Positions 10,729 through 19,891 of a stretch of 64,000 bases of DNA are shown in pieces. The stretch covers positions 124,001 to 188,000 of the forward strand of contig NZ_JAJSSH010000006.1 in the NCBI RefSeq assembly GCF_021403115.1, given 5' to 3'. The position numbers and the translations under genes were made by a program. The stretch comes from Sphingobium sufflavum (GTDB lineage Bacteria > Pseudomonadota > Alphaproteobacteria > Sphingomonadales > Sphingomonadaceae). The notes below the pieces were generated by a model. That model was not told the origin of the DNA. It made no database searches and worked only from the letters and a program-made list of their open reading frames with translations. How positions within the stretch are numbered: the stretch's first letter is position 1; each line of letters opens with the position of its first letter.

Positions 10729-11052
10729 TTAATATTGCGATTCCGGCAGCCGCACGACCAGTCCGTCCAGCGCGTCGCTGACAAACAACTGGCAGCTCAG
10801 GCGGCTGTTCGCCTTGATCTCGGCGGACGCGGCTTCCAGCATCTCGGTCTCTTCCTGCGATGGCGTGCCGGTCCGGTCGATCCACGACTCATCGACATAA
10901 CAATGACAGGTCGCACAGGCGAGGCCGCCGCCACATTCGCCGACGATGCCCTCTACACCATTGTTCAATGCGCCCTGCATGACGGAGTCGCCATCGGCCA
11001 CGTCCACCTTATGCTCCGCGCCATCATGCTCGATATAGGTCACCACGGCCAT
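10729..11052 (-). CDS. [2Fe-2S] ferredoxin, adrenodoxin/putidaredoxin type
   Basis: The 107-residue protein has Cys40, Cys46, Cys49 and Cys87 in the C-x5-C-x2-C-x37-C spacing of vertebrate-type P450 ferredoxins. The ATG at 11052 is preceded by GGGAGA at good distance; the frame is open for 14 more codons upstream, but these carry no family similarity. It sits just upstream of the P450 gene and almost certainly passes electrons to it. Both genes are divergent from a TetR regulator. Confidence 0.94.
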   Translation of the reverse strand: MAVVTYIEHDGAEHKVDVADGDSVMQGALNNGVEGIVGECGGGLACATCHCYVDESWIDRTGTPSQEETEMLEAASAEIKANSRLSCQLFVSDALDGLVVRLPESQY

Positions 11053-11086
11053 CTCAGTCTCCCGGACTCTCTCATCCATTTTTGTT

Positions 11087-11101
11087 GAGAACATCGTTCT
11101 C
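11087..11101. promoter_or_regulatory. Inverted repeat, candidate TetR operator
   Basis: Perfect 6-bp inverted repeat GAGAAC-ATC-GTTCTC in the 115-bp divergent region between the ferredoxin start (11052) and the TetR start (11168). A second palindrome, ATATGCATAT, follows at 11104-11113. The position fits an operator controlling both directions; binding is inferred. Confidence 0.5.
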
Positions 11102-11167
11102 TAATATGCATATAGCATCTGCGGCGTTACGGAGGAAGACCTTAGTTCCCATCTGGTTGACAATCTC

Positions 11168-11878
11168 TTGAACGCACCGGCTCGCCCCCCTGTTGCCTCC
11201 CTCTCCGATACGGGCACGCGCAAGCGTGGCCGACCGGCCACCATGCTCGATGCGGCGGCAGACTTGGCTGGGGATCGCAGCCTGCGTATGATCGACGCGG
11301 CTTATGACCTGCTGGAGGAAGCGGGGCTGGAAGGGTTGACCATCCGCGCGGTACTGACCCGTACGGGCCTGTCCCGCCGCGCCTTTTATGAGCGGTTCGT
11401 GGGGAAGGACGATCTGGTCCTCGCCGTATTCGAACATACGATCCGCATGGCTGCTGCCCATTATGCGGCGCAACTGACCAGCGTGGCCGACCCGTTCGAG
11501 CGACTACAGCTGGTCGTCCACTCCATCGCTCTCGCACGTGGGTCGGTCCATGGAAGCGAAGCCCCGGATGGCAGCCATCCGCGCGGCGCGGCGCTCAGCC
11601 GTGAACATATCCGTCTCGCCGAATCGCGACCGCAGGAACTACAGGCCGCGCTTCAACCACTCCTATCCCTCCTTACCCAATTGCTGGAGGATGGGATGGC
11701 CAGTGGCCAGATTCGCCGTTCCCGCCCCGATCGGCTGGCGACACTGATCTACAATCTTGTCGCGACGACGGTCCATGCCCAATTGCTGGCTGAAGAGACG
11801 GATGGCCCAGACAAGGCGATGCGGGAGGATCTGGCTGCGGACATATGGGAATTTTGCCGCCGGGCCGTTGCGGCCTGA
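11168..11878 (+). CDS. TetR-family transcriptional regulator
   Basis: The 236-residue protein has a basic tail (RKRGRP) followed by a TetR HTH at about residues 38-85 (AAYDLLEEAGLEGLTIRAVL, then TGLSRRAFYERFVGKDDL). The C-terminal ligand-binding domain is all helical and of unknown specificity. The start is TTG at 11168; an ATG at 11243 would begin just before the HTH and remove the basic tail. It is divergent from the ferredoxin-P450 pair and is the likely repressor of that operon. Confidence 0.88.
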   Translation: MNAPARPPVASLSDTGTRKRGRPATMLDAAADLAGDRSLRMIDAAYDLLEEAGLEGLTIRAVLTRTGLSRRAFYERFVGKDDLVLAVFEHTIRMAAAHYAAQLTSVADPFERLQLVVHSIALARGSVHGSEAPDGSHPRGAALSREHIRLAESRPQELQAALQPLLSLLTQLLEDGMASGQIRRSRPDRLATLIYNLVATTVHAQLLAEETDGPDKAMREDLAADIWEFCRRAVAA

Positions 11879-11909
11879 TCCGAAGTCGATCCGGCAGATG
11901 CGGAAAGGT

Positions 11910-12254
11910 TCAGGCTTCGCCTAGAGGCTGGGTCCATTGCGTGGCGCGGGTGATCCGCTTCCGATAGTGGACGGCGTGAGTTGCACGCAGGCCCTTGACC
12001 CCGAAATGCTGGGCGCACCGCAGCCAGCCGGAAAACTCCTCAATGGTCAAATTGTATCTAGCGAGTGCATCGGATTGGGTGAGCAAATTGCCCTCCACCG
12101 CCGCTACGACCTGCGCCTTGCGAAACGCGTTCCATCGTTCGCCCGGTGCGGGCAAATCCTCCAGAATGAGACGCTCCCCCTTGGGTCCGACAGCCCAAGG
12201 CAAGATTCGACGATCAGCGTCAGCGACGCCGGCAACTGCGACCTTTTTTTGCAT
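11910..12254 (-). CDS. sciP: DUF1153 protein, SciP-like CtrA-regulon inhibitor
   Basis: The 114-residue protein matches the DUF1153/SciP family: blocks GPKGERLILEDLP, RWNAFRKAQVVAAVEGNLL and DALARYNLTIEEFSGW, then GVKGLRAT. In Caulobacter SciP binds CtrA and blocks its activation of cell-cycle promoters. The gene stands alone here, 30 bp from the convergent TetR gene. Its upstream region has a TTAACC half-site (12277-12282) resembling a CtrA half box, which would fit known feedback, but the full TTAA-N7-TTAA is not present. Confidence 0.82.
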   Translation of the reverse strand: MQKKVAVAGVADADRRILPWAVGPKGERLILEDLPAPGERWNAFRKAQVVAAVEGNLLTQSDALARYNLTIEEFSGWLRCAQHFGVKGLRATHAVHYRKRITRATQWTQPLGEA

Positions 12255-12393
12255 GACCAGAGGATTAGCAGAACAAGGTTAATAAGCTTTCTTTGCAATA
12301 AGTTATGTGCGTAACAAAGCCTCACCGTCTATCGTCGAAATAGCTCGCTTCATCGGAGAACTTCTCCTCCTTGGCTCGAAGGAAATGGACCGA

Positions 12394-14889
12394 CTATGCC
12401 TTTAACGCATTGAGTCGCATCGTACCGGCTATCACCCCCTTGCCGCCCACTCGGATCGACGCACTCCCCGTCTGCTGATCCAATCGAACCACCGCCAAAG
12501 CGCGCCCATGCCAGGCCTGCGCCTTGCCCGACTGATAGCTGCCAATAGCAAGCGGATTGGCGCTGCCCAACGCTATCAGCCTTCCCGCTCCCGCGACCGA
12601 CACTTCCACTTGTTGCGCCCAGTCCGGGACGAGGCGACCCTTGGCATCCACCGCCTCGATGGACAGGAAACGCAAGTCGCGCCGCGCTCCGCTCTCCCCG
12701 GTCAAATCCTCTCTCACACGCAAAGCCAGCGCGGGTCCCACAGTCTCCAACGCCCGACGGCCGATCTCCCGCCCTTGACGATAAGCGACGCTTTCAAGAT
12801 TGCCCGGAGCGTAAGCGACCTTGAACTCGATGGTCTTGCCGTCTTCCGGGTGCACGGTCTTCTGGTCGATCAACTGACCTTTCAGGCGCAGTTCGACACG
12901 ATCCCCGGCCGTGTAGACACGCACAGTGAGCGGTTTGCCCTCCGCGCCCGGCCAGCTCCAGCTTTGCAGTTCGTCCGACCATCCCCAGAAACGCAACAAC
13001 TCCACCTTGCCCTCATCGAGCGGGCGTTGCACCGCCATCTCCAGCGGGCTGACGCCCCACGCCACATCACGCGCGAGCGACGCGGGCCGCTGTTGCCCGA
13101 TCAGGTCGATATCGCCACAATAGGCATTGATCCACGGCCATGCCGGGGAGTCCGCCCGCGCATTCGGGTCCGAGGCGGCTGCCAACGAACTGCCGCCGAT
13201 TCCGGCCTCACCCAGATAGTCCATGGCGGTCCAGACAAAATCCCCGATCAGCCAGGGCGACCGTTCCGTAAGATCCCAGATTTTGAACACATCCTTGGGA
13301 AAGCTCTCCGAACCCAGAAAGACGCGGTCGGGAAACCGCCGATGATCCGCCTCATAGTCCGCCAACTTATAGTTGTAGCCGACCACATCAAGGAACGCGG
13401 TGCCCGCCCGATCCTTGACCATTTCCACCCCCGGCCGCAGGCTCCCGGCGGCGGGCTTCACCTCATGACCCGCGAAGCCGTTGATGGCGGCCGTAACCGG
13501 GCGCGTCGGGTCCAGACGATGCACTTCGTTCGAGAGTTGCCACTGAAGCTCGATACCCCGCGCGCTGTTACGGGCAGGTATCTCGTTGCCGATGCTCCAC
13601 AGGACGATACTTGGATGATTGCGCGCGCTGAGCACGACCGACGCGAGGTCGGTTTTCCAGCCAGATTCAAAGATGGTCGAGGAATCGAGATCGGAAAATT
13701 TCTTATCATGCCAGACGTCGAACGCTTCGCAGATCACCATCATCCCCTGACGATCGCACGCACGCAAAAAGCCCGGCGAGAAGAGATTATGCGAACCGCG
13801 CACGGCGTTGAAACCGCGCGCCCGGAGGAGGCCTATCTTGCGATCCTCGGCATCTTCGAACGCTGCGGCACCCAATATGCCATGGTCATGATGGACGCAG
13901 CCACCGCGCAGCTTTGTGGCGACGCCATTAACCCGCATACCCTGCTGCGCATCGAAACTGATGATGCGAACGCCGAATGGCGTCTCCAGCCGATCCAGCA
14001 ATTTCGTGCCGCGGCGCAGTTCCGTAACCAAGCTGTACAGATAGGGGCTATCGGTCGACCAAAGCCGGGGGTTGGGAAGCGAACAGAACAAATGGCCTGT
14101 CGCTTGGGCTTGTTCAGTTCCTTCCCACACAGTCTTGCCGGCAGCATCCAGAATGCGCCGGACTAGCGCCAATTCACTGGCTAACCCCTCTACCTGCGTG
14201 CTGATCTCCAGTTCTGCGGCACCGTCCGACAGTTTTCGCGTGATCACGCCTATGCCCCAACGCGCAATGCGGGCGGGGTCCGGCAGAACATCCAGCCAGA
14301 CATGGCGATATAGCCCCGCGCCCGAATACCAACGAGCGTTGAAGCCCTCGCTGCGCACACGGACGGCCAGCACATTATGGCCGTCCGCGGCCAGATAGGG
14401 CGTCAGGTCAAAGGCAAAGGGTGTATAGCCATTGGCATGCGATCCCAATGCATGGCCATTGAGCCAGACATCGCTGTGCAGATAGGCTCCGTCGAAATAG
14501 ATTTCGACATGGCCGGGTCGGGGGTTGGCGAGACGAAAAGACTTGCGATACCAGCCTTCGCCGCCAGCCGCGAAGCCGGACATGGTGCCACCCGGCGCAT
14601 TCTTGTTGAACGGTCCGATGCTGTCCGGTGACGGGGGCAGATCCTCGATATTCCAGTCATGGGGAAGGTCGAGCGCACGCCAGCCACTATCATCGAACGA
14701 TGGGACCTCGAAACCCGCGCCCGATCCGCGATGGAATTTCCAGCCCTGCGACAGAGGCTGTGCACGGCCATTGCTCATGTTCGGCGCAGCGTCGGCCGCA
14801 AGCGCACCGGATGCCATCATCAGGGTTGCCGCCCCGGCGGACGTGACGAGCAGTTGGCGACGATCCATCTGGAAATCGAAATCGTTCAT
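12394..14889 (-). CDS. Tat-exported glycoside hydrolase family 2 (beta-galactosidase-like)
   Basis: The 831-residue protein starts with a twin-arginine signal (DRRQLLVTSAGAATLMMASG). It then has the GH2 sugar-binding domain (LPHDWNIE, GWYRKSF, LNG...GYTPF), the immunoglobulin-like domain, and the TIM barrel with RGGCVHHDHG, GFNAVRGSHN, the acid/base Glu in WSIGNEIP and the nucleophile Glu in FLGSES. A C-terminal DUF4982-type domain follows. It would hydrolyse beta-galactosides or related beta-linked sugars in the periplasm. Its ATG overlaps the stop of the 100-residue gene upstream (ATGA), so it is in an operon with that gene and the esterase. Confidence 0.92.
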   Translation of the reverse strand: MNDFDFQMDRRQLLVTSAGAATLMMASGALAADAAPNMSNGRAQPLSQGWKFHRGSGAGFEVPSFDDSGWRALDLPHDWNIEDLPPSPDSIGPFNKNAPGGTMSGFAAGGEGWYRKSFRLANPRPGHVEIYFDGAYLHSDVWLNGHALGSHANGYTPFAFDLTPYLAADGHNVLAVRVRSEGFNARWYSGAGLYRHVWLDVLPDPARIARWGIGVITRKLSDGAAELEISTQVEGLASELALVRRILDAAGKTVWEGTEQAQATGHLFCSLPNPRLWSTDSPYLYSLVTELRRGTKLLDRLETPFGVRIISFDAQQGMRVNGVATKLRGGCVHHDHGILGAAAFEDAEDRKIGLLRARGFNAVRGSHNLFSPGFLRACDRQGMMVICEAFDVWHDKKFSDLDSSTIFESGWKTDLASVVLSARNHPSIVLWSIGNEIPARNSARGIELQWQLSNEVHRLDPTRPVTAAINGFAGHEVKPAAGSLRPGVEMVKDRAGTAFLDVVGYNYKLADYEADHRRFPDRVFLGSESFPKDVFKIWDLTERSPWLIGDFVWTAMDYLGEAGIGGSSLAAASDPNARADSPAWPWINAYCGDIDLIGQQRPASLARDVAWGVSPLEMAVQRPLDEGKVELLRFWGWSDELQSWSWPGAEGKPLTVRVYTAGDRVELRLKGQLIDQKTVHPEDGKTIEFKVAYAPGNLESVAYRQGREIGRRALETVGPALALRVREDLTGESGARRDLRFLSIEAVDAKGRLVPDWAQQVEVSVAGAGRLIALGSANPLAIGSYQSGKAQAWHGRALAVVRLDQQTGSASIRVGGKGVIAGTMRLNALKA

Positions 14890-15188
14890 CGTGCACGCCC
14901 TTTATTGGGGAAAAGACGGGCAAGGTCGTCGTCGATAGCGTCAAGCGTGGCACTATTGTCCTGCGCGCTGAACACGGCAAGATCGGCGAGGGTCATATTA
15001 TCGAGCTGCTTCTCAAAACCAGGCGCCTGCACGATATACTGAACCGCCGGCATATGCTTCAGAACGATCGGCCACGCCGCCGCAAGGCCCTTCAACTCGC
15101 CAATGGTGCAGGTGCGCGTGCCGATTTGATAGGGCAAAATGGTGGGCACCGCATAGGCTGCGGCGGGGTGATATAGGGGTGCGTCCAT
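14886..15188 (-). CDS. Hypothetical 100-residue protein coupled to the GH2 gene
   Basis: ATG at 15188 is preceded by GGAAGGAAG. The soluble protein contains a YQIGTRTCTIGELKGLAAAW segment and an acidic C-terminal half with no motif I recognise. The ATGA overlap with the GH2 gene and 32-bp spacing from the esterase gene place it between two exported sugar enzymes. No signal peptide is seen, so it is probably cytoplasmic. Confidence 0.65.
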   Translation of the reverse strand: MDAPLYHPAAAYAVPTILPYQIGTRTCTIGELKGLAAAWPIVLKHMPAVQYIVQAPGFEKQLDNMTLADLAVFSAQDNSATLDAIDDDLARLFPNKGRAR

Positions 15189-15220
15189 AGCGTCTTCCTT
15201 CCCTGCGAGGGCAGCGATCA

Positions 15221-16177
15221 TTATTTTTGCGTCGATTGTCCCGCCGACTGCGCCGCCGTCTTTGCCGCGCCCAGCCAACCACCGGCCTTCAGCCAAGCCT
15301 CAAAAGCGACGGACCATCCATCGACCGGCAATTTATGAGGCACCATGCCGAAACCGTGCCCGCCCTGTTGATAAACATGGAGTTCCGCGGGGAGGTTGGC
15401 AGCCGTCCAGCGCGAATAGATATTGACGCTCTCCGCAGCCGGGACGGCATTGTCATCCTGCGTCGCCGCGATAAACAGCGGCGGCCCACCCACCGGAGGC
15501 TCCTTCCCCTCCAGCGCGCCATAGATAGGCACGGCAAAGTTCGGACGATCCACCGCCGGCGCATTGGTCGTGACATCCATCGTCAGGATCGCGCCCGCCG
15601 AAAAGCCAATCATCCCCACCCGGTTGGGCACGATTCCATAGCGGTCGGCATTGGCACGGATGAAACGCATCGCCTGCAAGCCGTCGGCCAAGGCGATCGG
15701 TCGGTTCGGTTCCGTGCTGCGGAGCAGTTCGGCGAACCGTTCGGGATGGCGACGAATGTCGGCGGGCACGCGGAACAAGCCGGTCTTGCGGACGCGATAT
15801 TTCAGGACGAACGCGGTGATGCCACGCTCTGCCAGCCATTTAGCGACGAGTTCCCCCTCATGCGTCACGGCGAGATCCTGGAAACCGCCGCCGGGGCAGA
15901 CCAGCATCGCCGTTCTATTGGCCGTGCCCGGCGCGGGACGAACCACCGTCAGGGTTGGCGTCGTGACATTGCTCACCATATGATAGATGGGCAGGCCCGG
16001 CAGTTGCAGCGGCGTATCCGTTTCCGGGCCCGTCCAGTCCTCGGTGCCCGGCGCCGCTCCCGGCCATATCCGCACGATTTCGGCTTGTCGCTCGGCGACC
16101 TTGGCAAAAGCAGGCCCGACAAAAAGGCCGATGTGCACGATGGCGGAGCAGAACAGGATCGACGGTTTCAGCTTCAT
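15221..16177 (-). CDS. Exported alpha/beta hydrolase, acetyl-esterase-like
   Basis: The 318-residue protein has a signal peptide from the ATG at 16177 (MKLKPSILFCSAIVHIGLF, ending ...AFA). The hydrolase core shows VCPGGGF (oxyanion), the nucleophile Ser in GFSAGA, the acid in TQDDN and the His in GGHGFG. This pattern is typical of BD-FAE/acetyl-xylan-esterase-like enzymes in sugar-degradation loci. It likely removes acyl groups from sugars before GH2 acts. The frame is open 38 codons further upstream, but the signal peptide fixes the start. Confidence 0.87.
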   Translation of the reverse strand: MKLKPSILFCSAIVHIGLFVGPAFAKVAERQAEIVRIWPGAAPGTEDWTGPETDTPLQLPGLPIYHMVSNVTTPTLTVVRPAPGTANRTAMLVCPGGGFQDLAVTHEGELVAKWLAERGITAFVLKYRVRKTGLFRVPADIRRHPERFAELLRSTEPNRPIALADGLQAMRFIRANADRYGIVPNRVGMIGFSAGAILTMDVTTNAPAVDRPNFAVPIYGALEGKEPPVGGPPLFIAATQDDNAVPAAESVNIYSRWTAANLPAELHVYQQGGHGFGMVPHKLPVDGWSVAFEAWLKAGGWLGAAKTAAQSAGQSTQK

Positions 16178-16214
16178 ATATGGCCCCAGAGATTCAATGG
16201 AAATTGCCGCGCGC

Positions 16215-18050
16215 CTATTGGCTGCGGGACGGCCTTGCCTGCGCTGGCTGGCAATCATAGCTCGTCGCCTTGTCCGGGTCGGCTCCGGCACGCAGCACCT
16301 CTTTGGCAGGATAGGCGCATAGACGGCGCTGCTGTTCCGGCTTGGAAATCGGCATGCCCATCACGCCGCCGAAGCCGCGGCGGGCCACCAGCGTTTCCGG
16401 TGCGGGGCCGCCCTCGACCCATGACTGGAGCGCCGCGACCATGCTGTTCTCGGCATTCTCGCCATTTTGCGGAGCATTTAGTTGCCCGAAAGACGCGGGA
16501 CCAGTGCCACCCATGCAATGTTGCACACCGGAGACCATGAACAAACGGGACGATTTCTTTGCCTGCGCACCGCCATTCCGTTTCAAGGCTTCGAAATAGT
16601 CGATGGTCGCCTCAGGTGGGATCGCTGCATCGGCCCAGCCGTGCCATAGGATCAGCTTACCGCCTCGCTTGAAAAATCGACCGAGATCGGGTTGCGCATC
16701 CAGATCCTGTGCGAGTGCCCCTTTCAGTTGAGCGGGATGCTTGGAAAAATCAAAGCTGGCGGTCGTTGCAAACGGCTCCTGCACCAGATCACCGAGCAGT
16801 CCTCCCGCCAGGCTTTCATTCCGCGGCTCACGTCCCGGCGGGGTGAGGAGATAACCTTCCCAACCCAGTTGGGGCGTGGGGCTGCCCACCTCCGAGCCGG
16901 ATGGCAGGAAACCGCGCGCTACGACATGACCCGATGCATCTCTGGGTCCGGCATAGATACGCTTCAGCGCTGAAAGCTGAACCGGACTGAAACATTGGTC
17001 GGATTTGGACGTGCCGCACGCCAACTTTGACGTGTCGAAGTGGCAGAGGCGAGGATCGGCGACCAGTCCATCAGCCTGACCGTCGATTGTATCGCACTGG
17101 CGGACGACTTCGTCCTGAAGCAAGCGCGCCTGGCTCGTCCGAATGGCTGCGCCGGCGGGCAATTGCGCCTGGATGGCATTGGTCATGGACATGGCCAGAT
17201 TGGTGAAGTTCGCTGCGGGCGCACCCGCCAATATGCCGTCATAGTCGTCGGGGAAGCGCGACGCCTCCATCAGGCCCTGCCGTCCACCACCGGAACAGCC
17301 GACAAAATAGGAATGGCTAGGGCCACGGGCATAATAGGCCGCGACCAGCTTCTTCGCGGCAACCGTGGTCAGGTGGACCGCCCGCCAGCCATAGTCACGC
17401 ACACGCTCCGGATGGCCTTTCGCCCATGCGCTATCCATCGGACTGCCTCGATGCCCCGTGTCCGTCGCCGCACTCGCCTGCCCAGCCTTCAGCGCCAGAC
17501 CGAGCGTGATATAATCAATGGAGCCTGCAAAACCGCCAAGGCCAACGCCATAGAAGCGACCATCCCACTTGTCCGCCGGTAACCAAACCTCAAACCCTAT
17601 ATCCGATCCGAATTCCGGCGCGATGCTGCCTACGACGCGGCAAAAGGCTGGCAGCCCCGCCACAGGTGCGCCAGACCCGACACTTCCATTCGGATTAGGG
17701 AGCCGAGCGCCCTCGAGGCGAGCACCTGCCATCTGGTGAGTTGCACTGACGATATGGACCGCCTCGATCCTCATGCGCGACAGGGCCGAACAAGCGTCAA
17801 CGGGTTGACCAGCAAGCGTGGCGGGGGGACCAGGCTGGGCCAGCGCAGACCCGTATCCGTCCACAAGTGCCATGCTGAAAACGGCGCTTCCCAACAGGGC
17901 TGTGAGATTCCAGCCAGACCATGACCTTTGAAACAATCTCCGCGCCACCGCACCCTCTCCCTTATCGCTATAGGCCGCCATCGACGTGCCCAACACATCT
18001 GACACATTCGTCGGCCAGTAAGGCACACCCAAATGGGGGGTAAATGCCAT
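16215..18050 (-). CDS. Tannase/feruloyl-esterase family protein (first copy)
   Basis: The 611-residue protein carries the tannase-family nucleophile motif GCSGGGRQG (Ser253), the neighbouring SRFPDDYDGILAGAPA block, an Asp in LILWHGWADAAI and a His in VSGVQHCMGG. Paired cysteines around these are typical. A hydrophobic segment at about residues 47-72 looks like a signal peptide preceded by a long n-region; an internal ATG at 17981 would shorten it, so the start is uncertain. The ATG at 18050 has AAGG close upstream. It would cleave phenolic esters outside the cytoplasm. It heads a likely minus-strand operon with the esterase, small gene and GH2. Confidence 0.88.
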   Translation of the reverse strand: MAFTPHLGVPYWPTNVSDVLGTSMAAYSDKGEGAVARRLFQRSWSGWNLTALLGSAVFSMALVDGYGSALAQPGPPATLAGQPVDACSALSRMRIEAVHIVSATHQMAGARLEGARLPNPNGSVGSGAPVAGLPAFCRVVGSIAPEFGSDIGFEVWLPADKWDGRFYGVGLGGFAGSIDYITLGLALKAGQASAATDTGHRGSPMDSAWAKGHPERVRDYGWRAVHLTTVAAKKLVAAYYARGPSHSYFVGCSGGGRQGLMEASRFPDDYDGILAGAPAANFTNLAMSMTNAIQAQLPAGAAIRTSQARLLQDEVVRQCDTIDGQADGLVADPRLCHFDTSKLACGTSKSDQCFSPVQLSALKRIYAGPRDASGHVVARGFLPSGSEVGSPTPQLGWEGYLLTPPGREPRNESLAGGLLGDLVQEPFATTASFDFSKHPAQLKGALAQDLDAQPDLGRFFKRGGKLILWHGWADAAIPPEATIDYFEALKRNGGAQAKKSSRLFMVSGVQHCMGGTGPASFGQLNAPQNGENAENSMVAALQSWVEGGPAPETLVARRGFGGVMGMPISKPEQQRRLCAYPAKEVLRAGADPDKATSYDCQPAQARPSRSQ

Positions 18051-18194
18051 AACCTTGCCTTATATCAGGCACCGCCGCCATCCGCGAATTTAAATCATAC
18101 AATATCGTTTTCCAATTCATTTTATATCTTGATTTCTTCCAAAATACCGAATGATTCCTGATATATTATAAGCAAATCGACATATCGTGAATAT

Positions 18195-18206
18195 GTATTA
18201 TAATAC
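18195..18206. promoter_or_regulatory. Perfect 12-bp palindrome in a divergent promoter region
   Basis: GTATTATAATAC lies in the AT-rich 201-bp region between the tannase start (18050) and the SDR start (18252). It is a plausible operator, perhaps for the GntR/FadR-type regulator encoded downstream at 21793. Confidence 0.45.
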
Positions 18207-18251
18207 AAATAGAATCACTACCTTCCCGGAGTGAAGTCTCTAGGAGACGAT

Positions 18252-18995
18252 ATGTTCGAAGGACGCTTTCGCGGCAGGACCGCCGTGATAACCGGCGGCG
18301 CGTCCGGCGCAGGACTCGCCATCGCACGCAGGCTGATTGACGAGGGTGCACAGGTAGCGCTGTGGGACATGGATTCTCTGGCCCTTCAGCAGGCCGAACA
18401 GGCCACGGGTGCGGCTCTGACCATAGAGGTGGACGTGACCCAGCCGCAGGCGGTATTGGATGCCGCTACCCAGACATATGCCGCGCTTGGTCGCATCGAC
18501 CTGCTGTTAAATTCCGCCGGTATGACCGGACCAACCCTCCCCGCCTTGGAATATCCGCAGGATGCGTGGCGAAAAGTGGTCGACATCCATCTCAACGGCA
18601 CATTCTACTGCTGCCAGGCGGTCGTCCCTCATATGCTGGTCAACAATTATGGTCGCATCGTCAACATGGCATCCGTGGCAGGCAAGGAGGGCAATCCCAA
18701 CCTGTCCGCCTATTCTGCGGCAAAGGCCGGAGTCATCGGCTTCACCAAGTCCTTCGGCAAGGAACTGGCGACGACTGGCGTGCTGGTGAACGCGGTTACG
18801 CCCGCCGTTTTCCGAACCCCCATGCTGGACCAGATGCCCCAGAGCCAGATCGACTATATGGTCGGCAAGATCCCGATGGGACGGCTGGGCGAGGTGGAAG
18901 ACGTGACGGCTTTGGTCTGCTGGCTGCTGAGCGAGGAATGCAGTTTCTCCACGGCGGCGACATTCGATATTTCCGGTGGTCGCACCACCTACTGA
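18252..18995 (+). CDS. SDR oxidoreductase, LRA5-like 2-keto-3-deoxy-sugar-acid dehydrogenase
   Basis: The 247-residue classical SDR has TGGASGAG cofactor motif (14-21), NSAG, catalytic Ser141, Tyr154 and Lys158 (YSAAK). ATG 18252 follows TAGGAGACGAT; an in-frame start seven codons earlier is less likely. The next gene is an FAH-family hydrolase. The same pairing occurs in the non-phosphorylated L-rhamnose pathway of Sphingomonas (LRA5 dehydrogenase and LRA6 hydrolase) and in bacterial L-fucose degradation, where the SDR oxidises C4 of 2-keto-3-deoxy-6-deoxyhexonate. The exact sugar is inferred only from context. Confidence 0.85.
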   Translation: MFEGRFRGRTAVITGGASGAGLAIARRLIDEGAQVALWDMDSLALQQAEQATGAALTIEVDVTQPQAVLDAATQTYAALGRIDLLLNSAGMTGPTLPALEYPQDAWRKVVDIHLNGTFYCCQAVVPHMLVNNYGRIVNMASVAGKEGNPNLSAYSAAKAGVIGFTKSFGKELATTGVLVNAVTPAVFRTPMLDQMPQSQIDYMVGKIPMGRLGEVEDVTALVCWLLSEECSFSTAATFDISGGRTTY

Positions 18996-19012
18996 GCAAG
19001 GAGTTTTCCCCT

Positions 19013-19891
19013 ATGAAATTGGTTCGCTTCGGCTCCGTGGGCGCCGAAAAGCCCGGCCTGATCGACGGTGACGGCCATATCCGCGACCTGAGCGCGGTGG
19101 TGCCTGATATTACCGGCGCGCACATTGGCCCGGAGAGCCTTGCGCGGCTCGCCGCCCTCGATCCCACCACGCTGCCGCTGGTCGAAAGCCCGGTGCGCTT
19201 TGGTCCGGCCGTGGCAGGGACTAGGCATTTTATCGCGGTGGGGCTCAACTATTCCGATCATGCGGCGGAATCGAACCTGCCCGTCCCTGCGGAACCGATC
19301 CTCTTCACCAAGGCGGTATCCTGCATCCAGGGGCCGAATGACATCGTCCGCAAGCCGCGCGAGTCCATCAAGATGGACTGGGAAGTCGAATTGGGCATCG
19401 TGATCGGCAAGCGGCTGCGCTATGTCGACAAGGCGGACGCGCTCGACCATGTAGCGGGCTATATCGTTTGCGACGATCTGTCCGAACGCCATTTCCAGAA
19501 TGAGCGCAGCGGCACATGGGACAAGGGCAAGGGGTGCGAGACCTTCGGCCCGGTCGGCCCCTGGCTGGTGACGAAGGATGAGGTCGGCGATGTCCAGTCG
19601 CTCGACATGTGGCTGTCGGTCAATGGCGAGCGGATGCAGACGGGCAACACCCGCACCATGATCTTCGATTGCGCGACGCTGGTCAGCTATATCAGCCAGT
19701 TCATGGTGCTGGAGCCGGGCGACATCATCACCACGGGCACGCCGCCCGGCGTGGGCATGGGGATGAACCCGCCGCGTTTTCTGAATGTCGGCGATGTCAT
19801 CGAATTGGGCATTGAAAAGCTGGGGAGCCAGCGTCATTCGGTTGTGGCATGGGATGCGCCGTTACAAGATGACCAACCAAACATGTGTTGA
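19013..19891 (+). CDS. Fumarylacetoacetate-hydrolase family, LRA6-like 2,4-diketo-3-deoxy-sugar-acid hydrolase
   Basis: The 292-residue protein has the FAH C-terminal domain: metal ligands Glu124 and Glu126 in WEVELGIVIG, Asp155 in VCDDLSERHFQ, plus GTPPGVGMG. This family splits 2,4-dioxo acids; beside an LRA5-like SDR it would cleave a 2,4-diketo-3-deoxy 6-deoxysugar acid to pyruvate and lactate. ATG 19013 follows an AAGGAG ribosome binding site, 17 bp after the SDR stop. The 3' end overlaps the Dld gene by 23 bp. Confidence 0.88.
   Translation: MKLVRFGSVGAEKPGLIDGDGHIRDLSAVVPDITGAHIGPESLARLAALDPTTLPLVESPVRFGPAVAGTRHFIAVGLNYSDHAAESNLPVPAEPILFTKAVSCIQGPNDIVRKPRESIKMDWEVELGIVIGKRLRYVDKADALDHVAGYIVCDDLSERHFQNERSGTWDKGKGCETFGPVGPWLVTKDEVGDVQSLDMWLSVNGERMQTGNTRTMIFDCATLVSYISQFMVLEPGDIITTGTPPGVGMGMNPPRFLNVGDVIELGIEKLGSQRHSVVAWDAPLQDDQPNMC

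Noticed and set aside
12255..12320. Full CtrA box upstream of the SciP-like gene
   Set aside because: Only one TTAACC half-site is present; the paired TTAA-N7-TTAA is missing.
12508..14166. 552-residue plus-strand frame antisense to the GH2 gene
   Set aside because: No start signal and no recognisable motif; the opposite strand has clear GH2 catalytic motifs.
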